Shown here: positions 31,884 through 41,004 of the stretch, in pieces
Position numbering within the stretch: position 1 is the stretch's first letter
How the letters are laid out: each line of letters begins with the position of its first letter
From: Sutcliffiella horikoshii
GTDB taxonomy: Bacteria > Bacillota > Bacilli > Bacillales > Bacillaceae_I
Length of the DNA: 64,000 nucleotides
Assembly (NCBI RefSeq): GCF_008180725.1
Contig: NZ_VTEV01000007.1
Span: 1 to 64,000, forward strand
Direction of reading: 5' to 3'
The notes under the pieces: model-generated
Database searches by the model: none
Seen by the model: the letters and a program-made list of their open reading frames with translations, nothing else
What the model was told of the DNA's origin: nothing
Made by a program: the position numbers and the translations under genes

Positions 31884-34082
31884 TTGGAAAGATTTAAGAG
31901 AAATAAATTATCCCAAATGAAATTACCAAACATCAAAGCAATCTTGTCAAAAAAGTACTTCCTTTTTCCATTTATTTTAGCATGTATTGCTGTAATAGGA
32001 CTAATAGGTTATATCTTTATCATTTTTTTAGGAGACTATGTCATTGATGAAAAGAAATTGATCATGGATTCCACTACAACCATGGTAGATGAAAGCGGAA
32101 ATGAAATAGCCTCGCTTTTTTTTGAGAATAGGGAAATTGTAGAGATAAATAAAATCCCTACCCATGTCAGAGAGGCATTTGTGGCGGTGGAAGACAACCG
32201 CTTTTATGAACATAGAGGGATTGATGTTCGAGCGATTGGAAGAGCGGTCTATCGTGATATTTTAGCAAGAAGCAAGGTGGAGGGGGGAAGCACCCTTACT
32301 CAACAGCTCGCTAAAAACATTTTCTTGACCAATGAAAAATCATGGCTTAGAAAAACTAAAGAAGCTGTAATAGCGATAAACCTTGAAAGAAGATACACAA
32401 AAAATGAAATTTTGGAAATGTATTTAAATCAGATATATTTTGGACATGGTGCATATGGCGTCCAAGCAGCATCAGAGCTTTATTTTAATAAAAACGTAGA
32501 AGACTTGACGGTAGAGCAAGGTGCCTTGTTGGCTGCTCTACCTAAAGCGCCTAATGGTTATTCTCCCATTAATCATCCAGAGGAAGCGAAAAAAAGACGA
32601 GATCTTGTCTTGCATCTTATGGAAAACCAAGGCTATCTTGAGGCCGAAGAAGCGGTCGGGTTAATGGGAAAAACGCTAGGCGTGGATGTGATTGAATCTC
32701 CAGAAAAACAGGCTTACTTAACGTATATCGATATGGTGATGGAAGAAGCAGAAGAGAAATATGGCTTTACTCCAGAAGAATTGCATAGAGGCGGGTACAA
32801 AATTTTGGTGCCGATGAATGTTGCGGCCCAAGATGCTGCATATCAACGCTTTCAGGATAATCAATATTTTCCCGGTACCAATGATAACGTGGAAGGTGCG
32901 TTTGTCATAATGAATCAGCATAATGGAGGCGTAATGGCCGTTATCGGTGGCCGAAACTATGTTACAAAGGGAATCAACCGGGTCAAAATCAAAAGGCAAC
33001 CTGGTTCCACCTTTAAACCTTTGGCTGTCTATGCCCCTGCACTTGAGGAAGGCAAATATGAGCCATACAGCCTTTTAAAAGATGAGTTACTCTCATATAA
33101 AGATGGTCAGGAAGTTTATAAACCAAGAAACTATCATCATCAATATAAAAACGAAGTGACCATGTATGAGGCTATAAAGGATTCCTTAAATGCACCTGCA
33201 GTTTGGGCATTAAATGAATTGGGAATCAAAAAAAGCAAAAGCTACCTTGAAAAGTTGGACCTGGCTATTCCCGATAGCGGGCTGGCTATTGCACTGGGAG
33301 GATTGAAGGAAGGGGTGACCCCTTTAGAATTGACAAAAGCTTATCGATCCTTTGGCAATAATGGCAAGATTGTAGAACCTTATTTTATTCAGGAGATCAG
33401 AACGAGGAAAGGCGAAGTTGTAGCAAAGGTGAAAAAGACCGAAAAGAAAGTATTTAGCCCTCAAACAGCGTGGAATATGACAAGGATGCTTGAAGGAGTA
33501 GTTCAGGACGGGTCGGCACAAGCAGGAGATCTTCAAGGGGAACTTGCCGGTAAGACTGGTACTACCAACTATCCAGGAGTAGACAATGCCATTAAGGATA
33601 CTTGGTTTGTCGGGTATACCCAAGATGTGATCGGGACAGTTTGGATGGGCTATGATACTACGACTCCCGAACAGCATTTGACTGCAGGAGGAGCTTATCC
33701 TACAAGACTGTTGAAAGATATATTGCGAGAAGCTGGACTTGATAATGGAGCTTTTTCCGTTCCTGTCGGTGTAACGGACCTAGAAAAACCAATCACCATG
33801 CCTGAAAGTATTCAATTGAATGGATCGATGACCTTTCATCCTCTGAGCTTGTTCACAGTCAACTTAGAGTGGAATGAAGCGGAAGATGAGCGAATTGTCT
33901 ATAGAGTCTATTCTGTTTCTGGGGATAAGGAGAATTTGATTGGAGAAGTATCAGGAGACCATCAATACTCAGTGAAAAACATCAACATCTTTAATGTGCC
34001 TGAATATTACGTTATTCCTTACAATACCCAAACCGAAAAAGAAGGAAATCCATCAAAAACACTTAAGCCCTCATTTAGATAA
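31884..34082 (+). CDS. pbpF: PbpF, class A penicillin-binding protein
   Basis: A bifunctional peptidoglycan synthase of 732 residues. An N-terminal anchor helix (FLFPFILACIAVIGLIGYIFIIFLG) is followed by the GT51 glycosyltransferase with AVEDNRFYEHRGID, GGSTLTQQLAKN and ILEMYLNQIYFG. The transpeptidase has STFK in RQPGSTFKPLA near 373, SLN in KDSLNAPA near 434, and KTGTT near 555. A short C-terminal beta domain ends the protein. The TTG start at 31884 lies 8 nt after GGAGGAGG. The position between hmoB and hemE is conserved with B. subtilis, where PbpF acts in spore-related wall synthesis. Confidence 0.92.
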   Translation: MERFKRNKLSQMKLPNIKAILSKKYFLFPFILACIAVIGLIGYIFIIFLGDYVIDEKKLIMDSTTTMVDESGNEIASLFFENREIVEINKIPTHVREAFVAVEDNRFYEHRGIDVRAIGRAVYRDILARSKVEGGSTLTQQLAKNIFLTNEKSWLRKTKEAVIAINLERRYTKNEILEMYLNQIYFGHGAYGVQAASELYFNKNVEDLTVEQGALLAALPKAPNGYSPINHPEEAKKRRDLVLHLMENQGYLEAEEAVGLMGKTLGVDVIESPEKQAYLTYIDMVMEEAEEKYGFTPEELHRGGYKILVPMNVAAQDAAYQRFQDNQYFPGTNDNVEGAFVIMNQHNGGVMAVIGGRNYVTKGINRVKIKRQPGSTFKPLAVYAPALEEGKYEPYSLLKDELLSYKDGQEVYKPRNYHHQYKNEVTMYEAIKDSLNAPAVWALNELGIKKSKSYLEKLDLAIPDSGLAIALGGLKEGVTPLELTKAYRSFGNNGKIVEPYFIQEIRTRKGEVVAKVKKTEKKVFSPQTAWNMTRMLEGVVQDGSAQAGDLQGELAGKTGTTNYPGVDNAIKDTWFVGYTQDVIGTVWMGYDTTTPEQHLTAGGAYPTRLLKDILREAGLDNGAFSVPVGVTDLEKPITMPESIQLNGSMTFHPLSLFTVNLEWNEAEDERIVYRVYSVSGDKENLIGEVSGDHQYSVKNINIFNVPEYYVIPYNTQTEKEGNPSKTLKPSFR

Positions 34083-34157
34083 GGCAGAAATCAGCAGCAA
34101 TGTTTAAAAAAAGTTAGAAAATATGAATGAAATGTACTGTTTGAGGAGAAGCGGGAG

Positions 34158-35825
34158 ATGAATCTACAAGTAGGAGCATTATTTGCACGATTTGGATCGA
34201 CTATTAAAGAAGCATGGTTAAATGAAAAAAGGTTGAACCAAGAGCAAATGCACATCATTCATCAGAAAAATAAGCTGATGTTGGTCGTATTTGTTACATT
34301 GCTAATTTTAGACATTTTAACAAACATTTTTATTTTCCCAGAGATACTTCCTGCGATCTTGCTCACAGCAGGATCGGTATGTGCTTTGGTTGCTTTCTTT
34401 GTATTACGCCCTAAGCTTGCCAAGGTGGGGATGTATGTAATCGTATGTACATCCTTTATCCCATTTTGGGTGGTAGCCTATCAAGATAAAGATGTAATCA
34501 ATTTTTATTTTCTATCCATGCCTTTAATTATGTCTTCTTTATATAATCGTATCTTGCCCATTTTAATAGCTAGTTTTTTGACTTGCATCACTCTATCATT
34601 TTTCTACATCGACTATAGCAACATCGTGTTTTCCAATCATATTAAAGTGGATGTAATATATTTTATTCTTTTTTCCGTATTCGTCACCATCTTTCTCCTC
34701 TTTTCTAGCAGGCTGACAGGGAGCCTCTTAGAAAGGGCAGAAAAGAAAGAGAAGCAAACTTCCTTAGAGTTACTTTCTACGAAAGAATATTTAGAAGCAT
34801 ATTTCAATAATACAACAGACTCTATTGGAGTCTATGACCTGAACGGTGCCATTTTAAAAGTAAATGCTTCCTTTGAAAAAATGTTTAAAGTGGTAGAAAA
34901 GGATATCATTGGTTCGGAAACAAGCTTTCTTTCTTTTACATCTGCAAATTCTTTACGTGTTTTTTTAAGTAAACTGAAAAAACAGAAGCAACTCTCATTT
35001 GAACTACTTACAGCAACAAAGGAAGGAATGCATATTGACCTCAATATCACGGTTACACCAGTTAAGGACGGACAGGGAGGAATCATAGCGCTTGTTTTTC
35101 TCATGAAGGATATTACCGATAAAAAGAGAACGGAAGAAGCACTCATGCAGTCGGAAAAGCTTTCTGTCATCGGAGAACTCGCTGCAGGAGTGGCACATGA
35201 AATTAGAAATCCTGTCACCGTTTTAAAAGGGTTCGTTCATCTCCTTTCCCAGGAAAGCAGAGAAAAAGAATTCTTTACCATCATGGATAAGGAATTGGAA
35301 CGAATCAACCAGATTACAAATGAATTTATGGCGCTAGCAAAACCACAGGCTATAAGAATAAAAAGACAGAATCTAAAAGAACTTATACAAGAGGTCTGTA
35401 TTTTCCTGGAAAGTGAGGCATTTATTAATCAAGTTGTTATCGAAGTGGTTCATTTTGAAGAGTACATATGGCTCGAATGTGAACCAAATCAAATCAAACA
35501 AGTATTAATAAATATTATGAAAAATGGAATGGAAGCAATGCCTGAAGGCGGGAAGTTAACTATTCATACTCAAGTGGTGGACGGTTTTGTCAACCTCTTG
35601 ATTAAGGACGAAGGATATGGAATACCTGCAGAGGTGATCAGCAAAGTGGGACAACCTTTCTTTACCACTAAAGAACAGGGTACAGGGCTGGGTCTGATGG
35701 TTTCCATGAAAATTATTGAAAACCATGGTGGCCAATTTACCATTTCTAGTGAAGAGAAAGTCGGATCAACAGTAGAAATCTCACTGCCTCATATAAGGGA
35801 AGCCGCTGAAAAACTGATGACGTAA
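34158..35825 (+). CDS. Orphan PAS sensor histidine kinase (sporulation-kinase-like)
   Basis: 555 residues. Six membrane helices at about 38-200 (MLVVFVTLLILDILTNIFIF to FILFSVFVTIFLLFSS) are followed by one PAS domain at about 205-315. The HisKA H-box AAGVAHEIRNPVTVLKGF lies near 345, the N-box QIKQVLINIMKNGMEAMPEGG near 445, and the G-boxes DEGYGIP and GTGLGLMVS near 480-515. No response regulator gene adjoins it. Orphan kinases of this shape in Bacillus often feed the Spo0 phosphorelay (KinB-E group). The signal is unknown. The gene stands where B. subtilis has only pbpF-hemE. Confidence 0.8.
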   Translation: MNLQVGALFARFGSTIKEAWLNEKRLNQEQMHIIHQKNKLMLVVFVTLLILDILTNIFIFPEILPAILLTAGSVCALVAFFVLRPKLAKVGMYVIVCTSFIPFWVVAYQDKDVINFYFLSMPLIMSSLYNRILPILIASFLTCITLSFFYIDYSNIVFSNHIKVDVIYFILFSVFVTIFLLFSSRLTGSLLERAEKKEKQTSLELLSTKEYLEAYFNNTTDSIGVYDLNGAILKVNASFEKMFKVVEKDIIGSETSFLSFTSANSLRVFLSKLKKQKQLSFELLTATKEGMHIDLNITVTPVKDGQGGIIALVFLMKDITDKKRTEEALMQSEKLSVIGELAAGVAHEIRNPVTVLKGFVHLLSQESREKEFFTIMDKELERINQITNEFMALAKPQAIRIKRQNLKELIQEVCIFLESEAFINQVVIEVVHFEEYIWLECEPNQIKQVLINIMKNGMEAMPEGGKLTIHTQVVDGFVNLLIKDEGYGIPAEVISKVGQPFFTTKEQGTGLGLMVSMKIIENHGGQFTISSEEKVGSTVEISLPHIREAAEKLMT

Positions 35826-35842
35826 AGTTTTTTATGATTCCT

Positions 35843-36032
35843 AGCTGGTGATTGGAGCAAAAAGGCGAAGACTCCTCGAAAATGCTACGCATTTTCTTCG
35901 TGCGATGAATCGCTGCCGAAGCCTTCCTTGTCCTGAGGGAGATAGCGCTAGGTGGAGACCCCGCATGCGGAGCTGAGGAGGCTCCAGCAGTGCCCCTAGG
36001 AAAGCGAAGCCATTGGCGGAAATCAACAGCGG
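35843..36032 (+). repeat. Rod repeat 7 with a 58-bp internal insertion
   Basis: AGCTGGTGATTGG to GGAAATCAACAGCGG. Compared with Rod 13, about 58 bp are inserted after AAGACTCC, containing the perfect palindrome GAAAATGC-TAC-GCATTTTC. Both copies share flanks: AAAGTTTTT and ATGATTCCT before, and AAAATCAAGG and TGGCTTC after. The mobile or conserved unit is therefore longer than the rod, about 35826-36075. Confidence 0.85.
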
Positions 36033-36219
36033 TGTTTAGTGAAATTTCAAAATCAAGGTCTTTTTCATTGGCTTCATATAAAGGCGGGGGAATAATCGTC
36101 TATTTTATGAACAATAAGCACTCATTCTATACATTCCTTACATTTATAGGTATAGTGTAACATGACAGAAGTGAAACGAAATAAAAGCAGAAATAAGTCA
36201 TTTGGAAGGGGTCATCATT

Positions 36220-37260
36220 TTGAGTCAAACAACTTTTAACGATACATTTTTACGAGCATGTAGAGGAGAGAAAACAGAGCATGTCCCATTATGGTATATG
36301 AGACAAGCTGGACGTTCTCAACCGGAATACAGAAAAATTAAAGAAAAGTATTCTTTATTTGAAATTACTCATCAACCTGAGCTTTGTGCCTATGTGACAA
36401 AGCTTCCTGTTGATCAATATAACGTGGATGCAGCAATACTTTATAAAGACATCATGAGTCCCCTTCCTGCAATTGGTGTGGATGTGGAGATTAAATCCGG
36501 AATTGGCCCAGTTATTGATAACCCGATCCGATCCATTCAAGATGTTGAAAAGCTTGGAGAAATACATCCTGAAGAGGATGTTCCATATGTACTGGATACC
36601 ATTAAACTATTAACAAAAGAGCAATTGAATGTTCCGTTAATCGGTTTCGCGGGGGCACCATTTACGCTTGCTTCCTATATGATCGAAGGCGGTCCATCTA
36701 AAAACTATAATAAAACCAAAGCATTCATGTATGCAGAACCTAAAGCTTGGTTTGCATTAATGGATAAACTGGCAGATATGACGATTACCTATGTTCGCTC
36801 CCAAATCCATGCCGGTGCAAAAGCAATACAAATTTTTGATAGTTGGGTTGGAGCATTGAACGTAGAAGACTACCGTTATTTCATTAAACCGATAATGAAT
36901 CGCATCTTTTCCACTTTAAAAGAAGAAAATGTACCTTTAATTATGTTTGGAGTAGGTGCAAGCCATTTAGCAAATGAATGGCACGACCTTCCACTTGACG
37001 TGGTCGGCCTAGACTGGCGCTTACCGATTACAGAAGCTAGAGAACGTGGAATTACGAAACCTGTTCAAGGGAACTTGGACCCTGCTATTCTTTTAGCACC
37101 ATGGGAAGTTATTGAAGAAAAAGCAAAAGCAATCCTTGACCAAGGTATGCAACAACCTGGCTACATCTTCAATCTTGGCCACGGAGTATTCCCACAAGTC
37201 AAACCAGACACATTAAAACGTTTAGCAACATTCGTACATGACTATTCTTCTAATAAGTAA
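36220..37260 (+). CDS. hemE: Uroporphyrinogen decarboxylase HemE
   Basis: Removes four acetate carboxyls from uroporphyrinogen III to give coproporphyrinogen III. Family segments include [17 protein letters not shown] near 22, [13 protein letters not shown] near 73, [17 protein letters not shown] near 148, and GLDWRLPI and NLGHGVFP near the C-terminus. A frame opens at TTG 36202, but GGAAGGGG at 36204-36211 points to TTG 36220, giving [14 protein letters not shown] and 346 residues. It heads hemE-hemH-hemY, with Rod 8 lying between hemE and hemH. Confidence 0.95.
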   Translation: MSQTTFNDTFLRACRGEKTEHVPLWYMRQAGRSQPEYRKIKEKYSLFEITHQPELCAYVTKLPVDQYNVDAAILYKDIMSPLPAIGVDVEIKSGIGPVIDNPIRSIQDVEKLGEIHPEEDVPYVLDTIKLLTKEQLNVPLIGFAGAPFTLASYMIEGGPSKNYNKTKAFMYAEPKAWFALMDKLADMTITYVRSQIHAGAKAIQIFDSWVGALNVEDYRYFIKPIMNRIFSTLKEENVPLIMFGVGASHLANEWHDLPLDVVGLDWRLPITEARERGITKPVQGNLDPAILLAPWEVIEEKAKAILDQGMQQPGYIFNLGHGVFPQVKPDTLKRLATFVHDYSSNK

Positions 37261-37270
37261 GTTCTGATTC

Positions 37271-37400
37271 ACCTGTAGATTGCAGTGCAGGGTGGTCGAC
37301 TCCGGCGGGAGGTAGCGGTAGACTTGAGAACCCACAGCGCAGCGAGGAGGCTCAAGCACCGCCCCGCGGAAAGCGACCAACCGTAACGGAAATCTACAGG
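37271..37400 (+). repeat. Rod repeat 8 (divergent copy inside the hem operon)
   Basis: ACCTGTAGATTGC to GGAAATCTACAGG: the outer arm has changed on both sides (GTAGATT with AATCTAC) relative to other copies (GTTGATT with AATCAAC). The second stem also changed on both sides: GGTGGTCG faces CGACCAACC where others have AAATGGC and GCCATTT. It is probably transcribed with hemE and hemH. Confidence 0.85.
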
Positions 37401-37448
37401 AGTACATGAAATATTCTAATAGACCAGAAAAGAAAAGAGGTAAACTAT

Positions 37449-38390
37449 ATGTCCAAAAAAACAATGGGCTTGTTGGTAATGGCATACGGTACACCATATA
37501 GAGAAGAAGACCTAGAAAGATACTACACACACATCCGCCGCGGCAGAAAACCATCCGACGAAATGCTGCAGGACCTGCGTGAAAGATATGATGCCATCGG
37601 AGGAATCTCTCCACTTGCGCGTATCACAGAAGAACAAGCAAATGCACTAGGTGCACACTTAAACAACATCCAAGACGATATTGAATTTAAAGTCTATTTA
37701 GGCTTAAAGCATATCGAACCATTTGTAGAAGATGCAGTTCAACACATGAAAGAAGATGGAATCGAAGAAGCGGTAAGCATCGTACTTGCCCCTCACTTCT
37801 CTACTTTCAGCGTGAAATCCTACAACGGACGTGCACAAGAAGAAGCAGAAAAAATCGGCGGCCCATCCATCGTTTCTGTTGAAAGCTGGTATGATGAGCC
37901 AAAGTTTATCCAGTACTGGGTAGATAGAGTGAAAGAAACGTTTGGATCCATGGATGAAGCTGAACGTGAAAAGGCAGTATTAATTGTTTCAGCACATAGC
38001 CTTCCGGAAAAAATCATTCAAATGGGCGACCCATATCCAAACCAACTTCAAGAAACTGCAGACCTTATCGCAAAGGGTGCAGGAATTAAAAACTATGAAA
38101 TTGCATGGCAAAGTGAAGGGAACACACCAGATCCATGGTTAGGCCCAGATGTTCAAGACATCACCCGTGACCTTCATAAAGACAAAGGCTATACATCATT
38201 TGTCTACACTCCGGTAGGATTTGTTTCGGATCACTTGGAAGTGCTATATGACAATGACTACGAGTGTAAGATTGTAACAGATGAAATCGGTGCAAAGTAC
38301 TATCGCCCGGAAATGCCCAATACACAACCAGAATTTATTGATGCGATGGCTACCGTCGTATTGGAAGAATTAAAGAAAGTATCTCAGTAA
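37449..38390 (+). CDS. hemH: Ferrochelatase HemH (coproporphyrin ferrochelatase type)
   Basis: A 313-residue enzyme inserting iron into the porphyrin ring. The N-terminal [23 protein letters not shown], the catalytic His in VSAHSLPEK near 183, and the Glu in [11 protein letters not shown] near 264 are visible. In Gram-positive bacteria with HemY and HemQ, the substrate is coproporphyrin III. AAAAGAGG precedes ATG 37449. It is co-directional with hemE and hemY; the gap to hemY is 25 bp. Confidence 0.95.
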   Translation: MSKKTMGLLVMAYGTPYREEDLERYYTHIRRGRKPSDEMLQDLRERYDAIGGISPLARITEEQANALGAHLNNIQDDIEFKVYLGLKHIEPFVEDAVQHMKEDGIEEAVSIVLAPHFSTFSVKSYNGRAQEEAEKIGGPSIVSVESWYDEPKFIQYWVDRVKETFGSMDEAEREKAVLIVSAHSLPEKIIQMGDPYPNQLQETADLIAKGAGIKNYEIAWQSEGNTPDPWLGPDVQDITRDLHKDKGYTSFVYTPVGFVSDHLEVLYDNDYECKIVTDEIGAKYYRPEMPNTQPEFIDAMATVVLEELKKVSQ

Positions 38391-38415
38391 ATCTAGAAAA
38401 GAAGGCGATGAAACC

Positions 38416-39846
38416 ATGAACGAGGAGAAAAAAAGGGTTGTCATCATCGGTGGAGGCATTACTGGCCTAGCCGCTGCCTACTATCTTCAAAAGGAAAAAA
38501 AAGAGAAAAACCTTGATATAGATATTACCCTAATAGAAGCAAGCAACCGACTGGGAGGGAAAATCCAAACTGTAAAGCGTGATGGATTTACTATTGAACG
38601 TGGACCAGATAGCTTCCTTGCTAGAAAATTAAGTGCTGGAAGATTGGTAAAAGAAGTGGGTCTTGAAGATCAATTAGTGCACAATTCAACAGGACAAGCC
38701 TACATTCTGCTAAAGGGACAACTCCATCCAATGCCAGAAGGGTCTGTAATGGGAATTCCTACAAAACTGTCACCTTTTGTTACAACGGGATTATTCTCTC
38801 CAATTGGAAAAATGCGTGCAGCAGCGGATCTTTTCCTTCCTGCTTCAAACAATGGCGGTGAAGACCAATCACTTGGATCTTTCTTCCGCAGACGACTCGG
38901 GGATGAAGTCGTAGAGAACCTGATTGAACCGTTACTATCTGGAATTTATGCGGGTGACATTGATAAATTAAGCCTTCAAGCTACTTTCCCGCAATTTCAA
39001 CAGGTGGAAGAGAAGTACCGCAGCTTAATAATCGGGATGAAACAAACAACCCCTAAACAAAAGCCTGCACCTGCCAAAAAGAAAAAAGGAATGTTTCAAA
39101 CTTTGCGCGGGGGCCTTCAAACGCTTGTGGATGCCCTTGAAGAAAAGCTAGATCAGGTGACCATCTTAAAAGCAGTTAAAGTGGACACCATTAAGAAAAT
39201 AGAGGAGCAATATTCCCTATCTTTAAGTAATGGCAAAGAGGTCCAATGTGATAATGTCATTATCTCGACTCCTCATCATGCTACAGCAAGCCTGATTCCT
39301 GGGGCAGATTTTCTTGCTCCATTACAACAGATGTCCTCTACATCTGTTGCGACCATTGCAATGGCATTTGATGAGTCAGCTCTTAAACAAGACATCGACG
39401 GGACAGGTTTTGTTGTGTCCAGAAACAATGATTATACGATAACAGCTTGCACGTGGACCCACAAAAAATGGCCGCATACAACACCAAAAGGGAAAGTAAT
39501 CTTACGCTGTTATGTTGGCAGAGTGGGAGAGGAAGCAATCGTCGATCAGAGTGATGAAGAAATAAAAAAAGTGGTACTCGATGACCTTAACAAAATTATG
39601 GAGGTCGGTTCCGAACCTGAATTTACAATTGTCACTCGATGGAGAGAAGCAATGCCTCAATACGCTGTCGGTCATAAAAAGATGCTGCAGAAGATGAACG
39701 CTCGTCTATCAGAAGACATGCCAGGAGTCTATCTCGCCGGAAGTTCTTTTGAAGGGGTTGGGCTGCCTGACTGCATCGATTCAGGTGAAGCAGCAGTCAA
39801 AGCGGTGTTATCTACCATTAAAAACAAACCTGTTGCTCAGGTATAA
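38416..39846 (+). CDS. hemY: Coproporphyrinogen III oxidase HemY (CgoX)
   Basis: A 476-residue FAD enzyme of the protoporphyrinogen oxidase family. The N-terminal dinucleotide fold is VVIIGGGITGLAAAYYL, followed by EASNRLGGKIQT, GPDSFLARK and the C-terminal FAD contact VYLAGSSFEGVGLPDCIDSGE. In Gram-positive bacteria it oxidises coproporphyrinogen III to coproporphyrin III with oxygen. A lysine-rich insert (TPKQKPAPAKKKKG near 216) is notable. The gene closes the hem operon before a strong terminator. Confidence 0.95.
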   Translation: MNEEKKRVVIIGGGITGLAAAYYLQKEKKEKNLDIDITLIEASNRLGGKIQTVKRDGFTIERGPDSFLARKLSAGRLVKEVGLEDQLVHNSTGQAYILLKGQLHPMPEGSVMGIPTKLSPFVTTGLFSPIGKMRAAADLFLPASNNGGEDQSLGSFFRRRLGDEVVENLIEPLLSGIYAGDIDKLSLQATFPQFQQVEEKYRSLIIGMKQTTPKQKPAPAKKKKGMFQTLRGGLQTLVDALEEKLDQVTILKAVKVDTIKKIEEQYSLSLSNGKEVQCDNVIISTPHHATASLIPGADFLAPLQQMSSTSVATIAMAFDESALKQDIDGTGFVVSRNNDYTITACTWTHKKWPHTTPKGKVILRCYVGRVGEEAIVDQSDEEIKKVVLDDLNKIMEVGSEPEFTIVTRWREAMPQYAVGHKKMLQKMNARLSEDMPGVYLAGSSFEGVGLPDCIDSGEAAVKAVLSTIKNKPVAQV

Positions 39847-39848
39847 AT

Positions 39849-39892
39849 AAACGATTCAGTCGTATCATAAAGCGGCTGAATCGTTTTTTTTG
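39849..39892 (+). terminator. Intrinsic terminator of hemEHY
   Basis: AAACGATTCAG pairs with CTGAATCGTTT, followed by TTTTT. Confidence 0.92.
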
Positions 39893-39905
39893 AAAGTAAA
39901 TAATA

Positions 39906-40047
39906 CAGTTGATTTCCGTTCCAGGCGCTTCGCTTGCCTGCGGGCAGTCCGGGAGCCTCCTCGGCTTGGGCCTGCGGGGTCTCCCCTGTCCCTTCCTCCC
40001 GCGGGCGTCTACGCGCCTTCCACTCCAATCAACAAGGTGACTTCATT
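39906..40047 (-). repeat. Rod repeat 9 (full-length reverse copy)
   Basis: CAGTTGATTTCC to CTCCAATCAAC plus the tail AAGGTGACTTCATT. The inner pairing is GGCGC with GCGCC, replacing the AAATGGC stem of other copies. This is the fullest reverse-type copy and shows the reverse and forward types are one family. Confidence 0.85.
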
Positions 40048-40131
40048 TACTTAAGGGCTTGGGGAATTCATCTAACTGAGTTTTCTGTAAAAGCACTAAC
40101 ATATCGTTTCACTTAATTTCTAGCTGTGTAT

Positions 40132-40252
40132 TGGAGCAAATGGAGGAGACTCCAGCGGGGGAGTAACGGTAGCTTGAGACCCCTCAAGCGTTGCGAGGAG
40201 GCTCAAGCATCGTCCCGCGGAAAGCGAAGCCATTTGAGGAAAGGAACAGCGG
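40132..40252 (+). repeat. Rod repeat 10
   Basis: AGCTGTGTATTGG to GGAAAGGAACAGCGG, 85 bp after Rod 9 and facing it. Inner pair CTTGAG with CTCAAG. Together Rods 9 and 10 fill most of the gap between hemY and yhgD. Confidence 0.85.
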
Positions 40253-40279
40253 CGACAATGCAAAAATTAAACCTAGATG

Positions 40280-40308
40280 TTGCTTTTTTATAAAAGAGCC
40301 TCTATAAT
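40280..40308 (+). promoter_or_regulatory. Sigma-A promoter of yhgD
   Basis: TTGCTT (40280-40285), a 17-bp spacer and TATAAT (40303-40308). The operator begins about 10 bp after the -10 element, over the expected start of transcription. Confidence 0.65.
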
Positions 40309-40317
40309 AAAACCAAT

Positions 40318-40340
40318 TGACCGATATAGACATTTAGTCA
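40318..40340. promoter_or_regulatory. Predicted YhgD operator 1
   Basis: A 23-bp site of form TGACC-N13-AGTCA. Its reverse complement shares TGACT at one end, AATG inside and GGTCA at the other end with the site before yhgE. Position just downstream of the yhgD promoter suggests autorepression by this TetR-family protein. Confidence 0.6.
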
Positions 40341-40364
40341 TTTTTATAGGAGAGGAGCTATCAA

Positions 40365-40931
40365 ATGGATCGTAAACAAAGTATCCTTGAGGCAGCTTTA
40401 AAATCGTTCTCTTTATTTGGATATAAAGCGACTACGATGGATCAGGTCGCCAAGCTCGCAAACGTTGGAAAAGGGACTATTTACACCTTCTACTCTAATA
40501 AAGAAGAGCTCTTTAGTGAAATTGTAGCAGGAATATTAAGAGAAATGCAGGAAGTAGCTGACCGATCCATTAATTCAGAGCAATCCTTTTTCGAAAATGC
40601 ACACAGGGCCCTTATCAGCTTGCTTGATTTTCGAAATGAACATCAACTGACCGTCAAATTGATTCAAGAAGAAAAGGAACTAGGAACAAAAATAGTTAAC
40701 CAAGAACTTAACCGCCTAGAGCAAATGATCATTACTTTTATTAAAGAAAGAATTGAAAAGGCGATAGAAAAAGGGGAACTAAGAAAATGTGACCCGGAAG
40801 TTACAGCATTTCTAATGCTTAAACTTTATGTGGCGCTTGTAGTGGACTGGGAAGAGCATCATACCCCATTATCCAAAGAGGAGATTGCCAATCTATTTGA
40901 ATTATATTTTATCAAAGGATTATCAACTTGA
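40365..40931 (+). CDS. yhgD: TetR-family regulator YhgD
   Basis: A 188-residue TetR/AcrR repressor. The DNA-binding part reads ILEAALKSFSLFGYKATTMDQVAKLANVGKGTIYTFYSNKEEL (residues 6-48, shown in short: helix-turn-helix TMDQVAKLANVGKGTIYTF). A helical ligand-binding domain follows. GGAGAGGAG precedes ATG 40365. It is followed by yhgE, as in B. subtilis. Identical-length inverted sites before both genes suggest it controls itself and yhgE. The ligand is unknown. Confidence 0.87.
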   Translation: MDRKQSILEAALKSFSLFGYKATTMDQVAKLANVGKGTIYTFYSNKEELFSEIVAGILREMQEVADRSINSEQSFFENAHRALISLLDFRNEHQLTVKLIQEEKELGTKIVNQELNRLEQMIITFIKERIEKAIEKGELRKCDPEVTAFLMLKLYVALVVDWEEHHTPLSKEEIANLFELYFIKGLST

Positions 40932-40956
40932 TGATCCTTAAAATTTTGAGTAAAAA

Positions 40957-40979
40957 TGACTGAATGACAAAAATGGTCA
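40957..40979. promoter_or_regulatory. Predicted YhgD operator 2, before yhgE
   Basis: A 23-bp site TGACT-N13-GGTCA matching operator 1 in opposite orientation, including the A-run before it. A possible promoter, TTGATG-17-TAAAAA, ends at 40956 directly before the site. Confidence 0.6.
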
Positions 40980-41004
40980 TAATGTAATATGGAGGTAATA
41001 AAAG

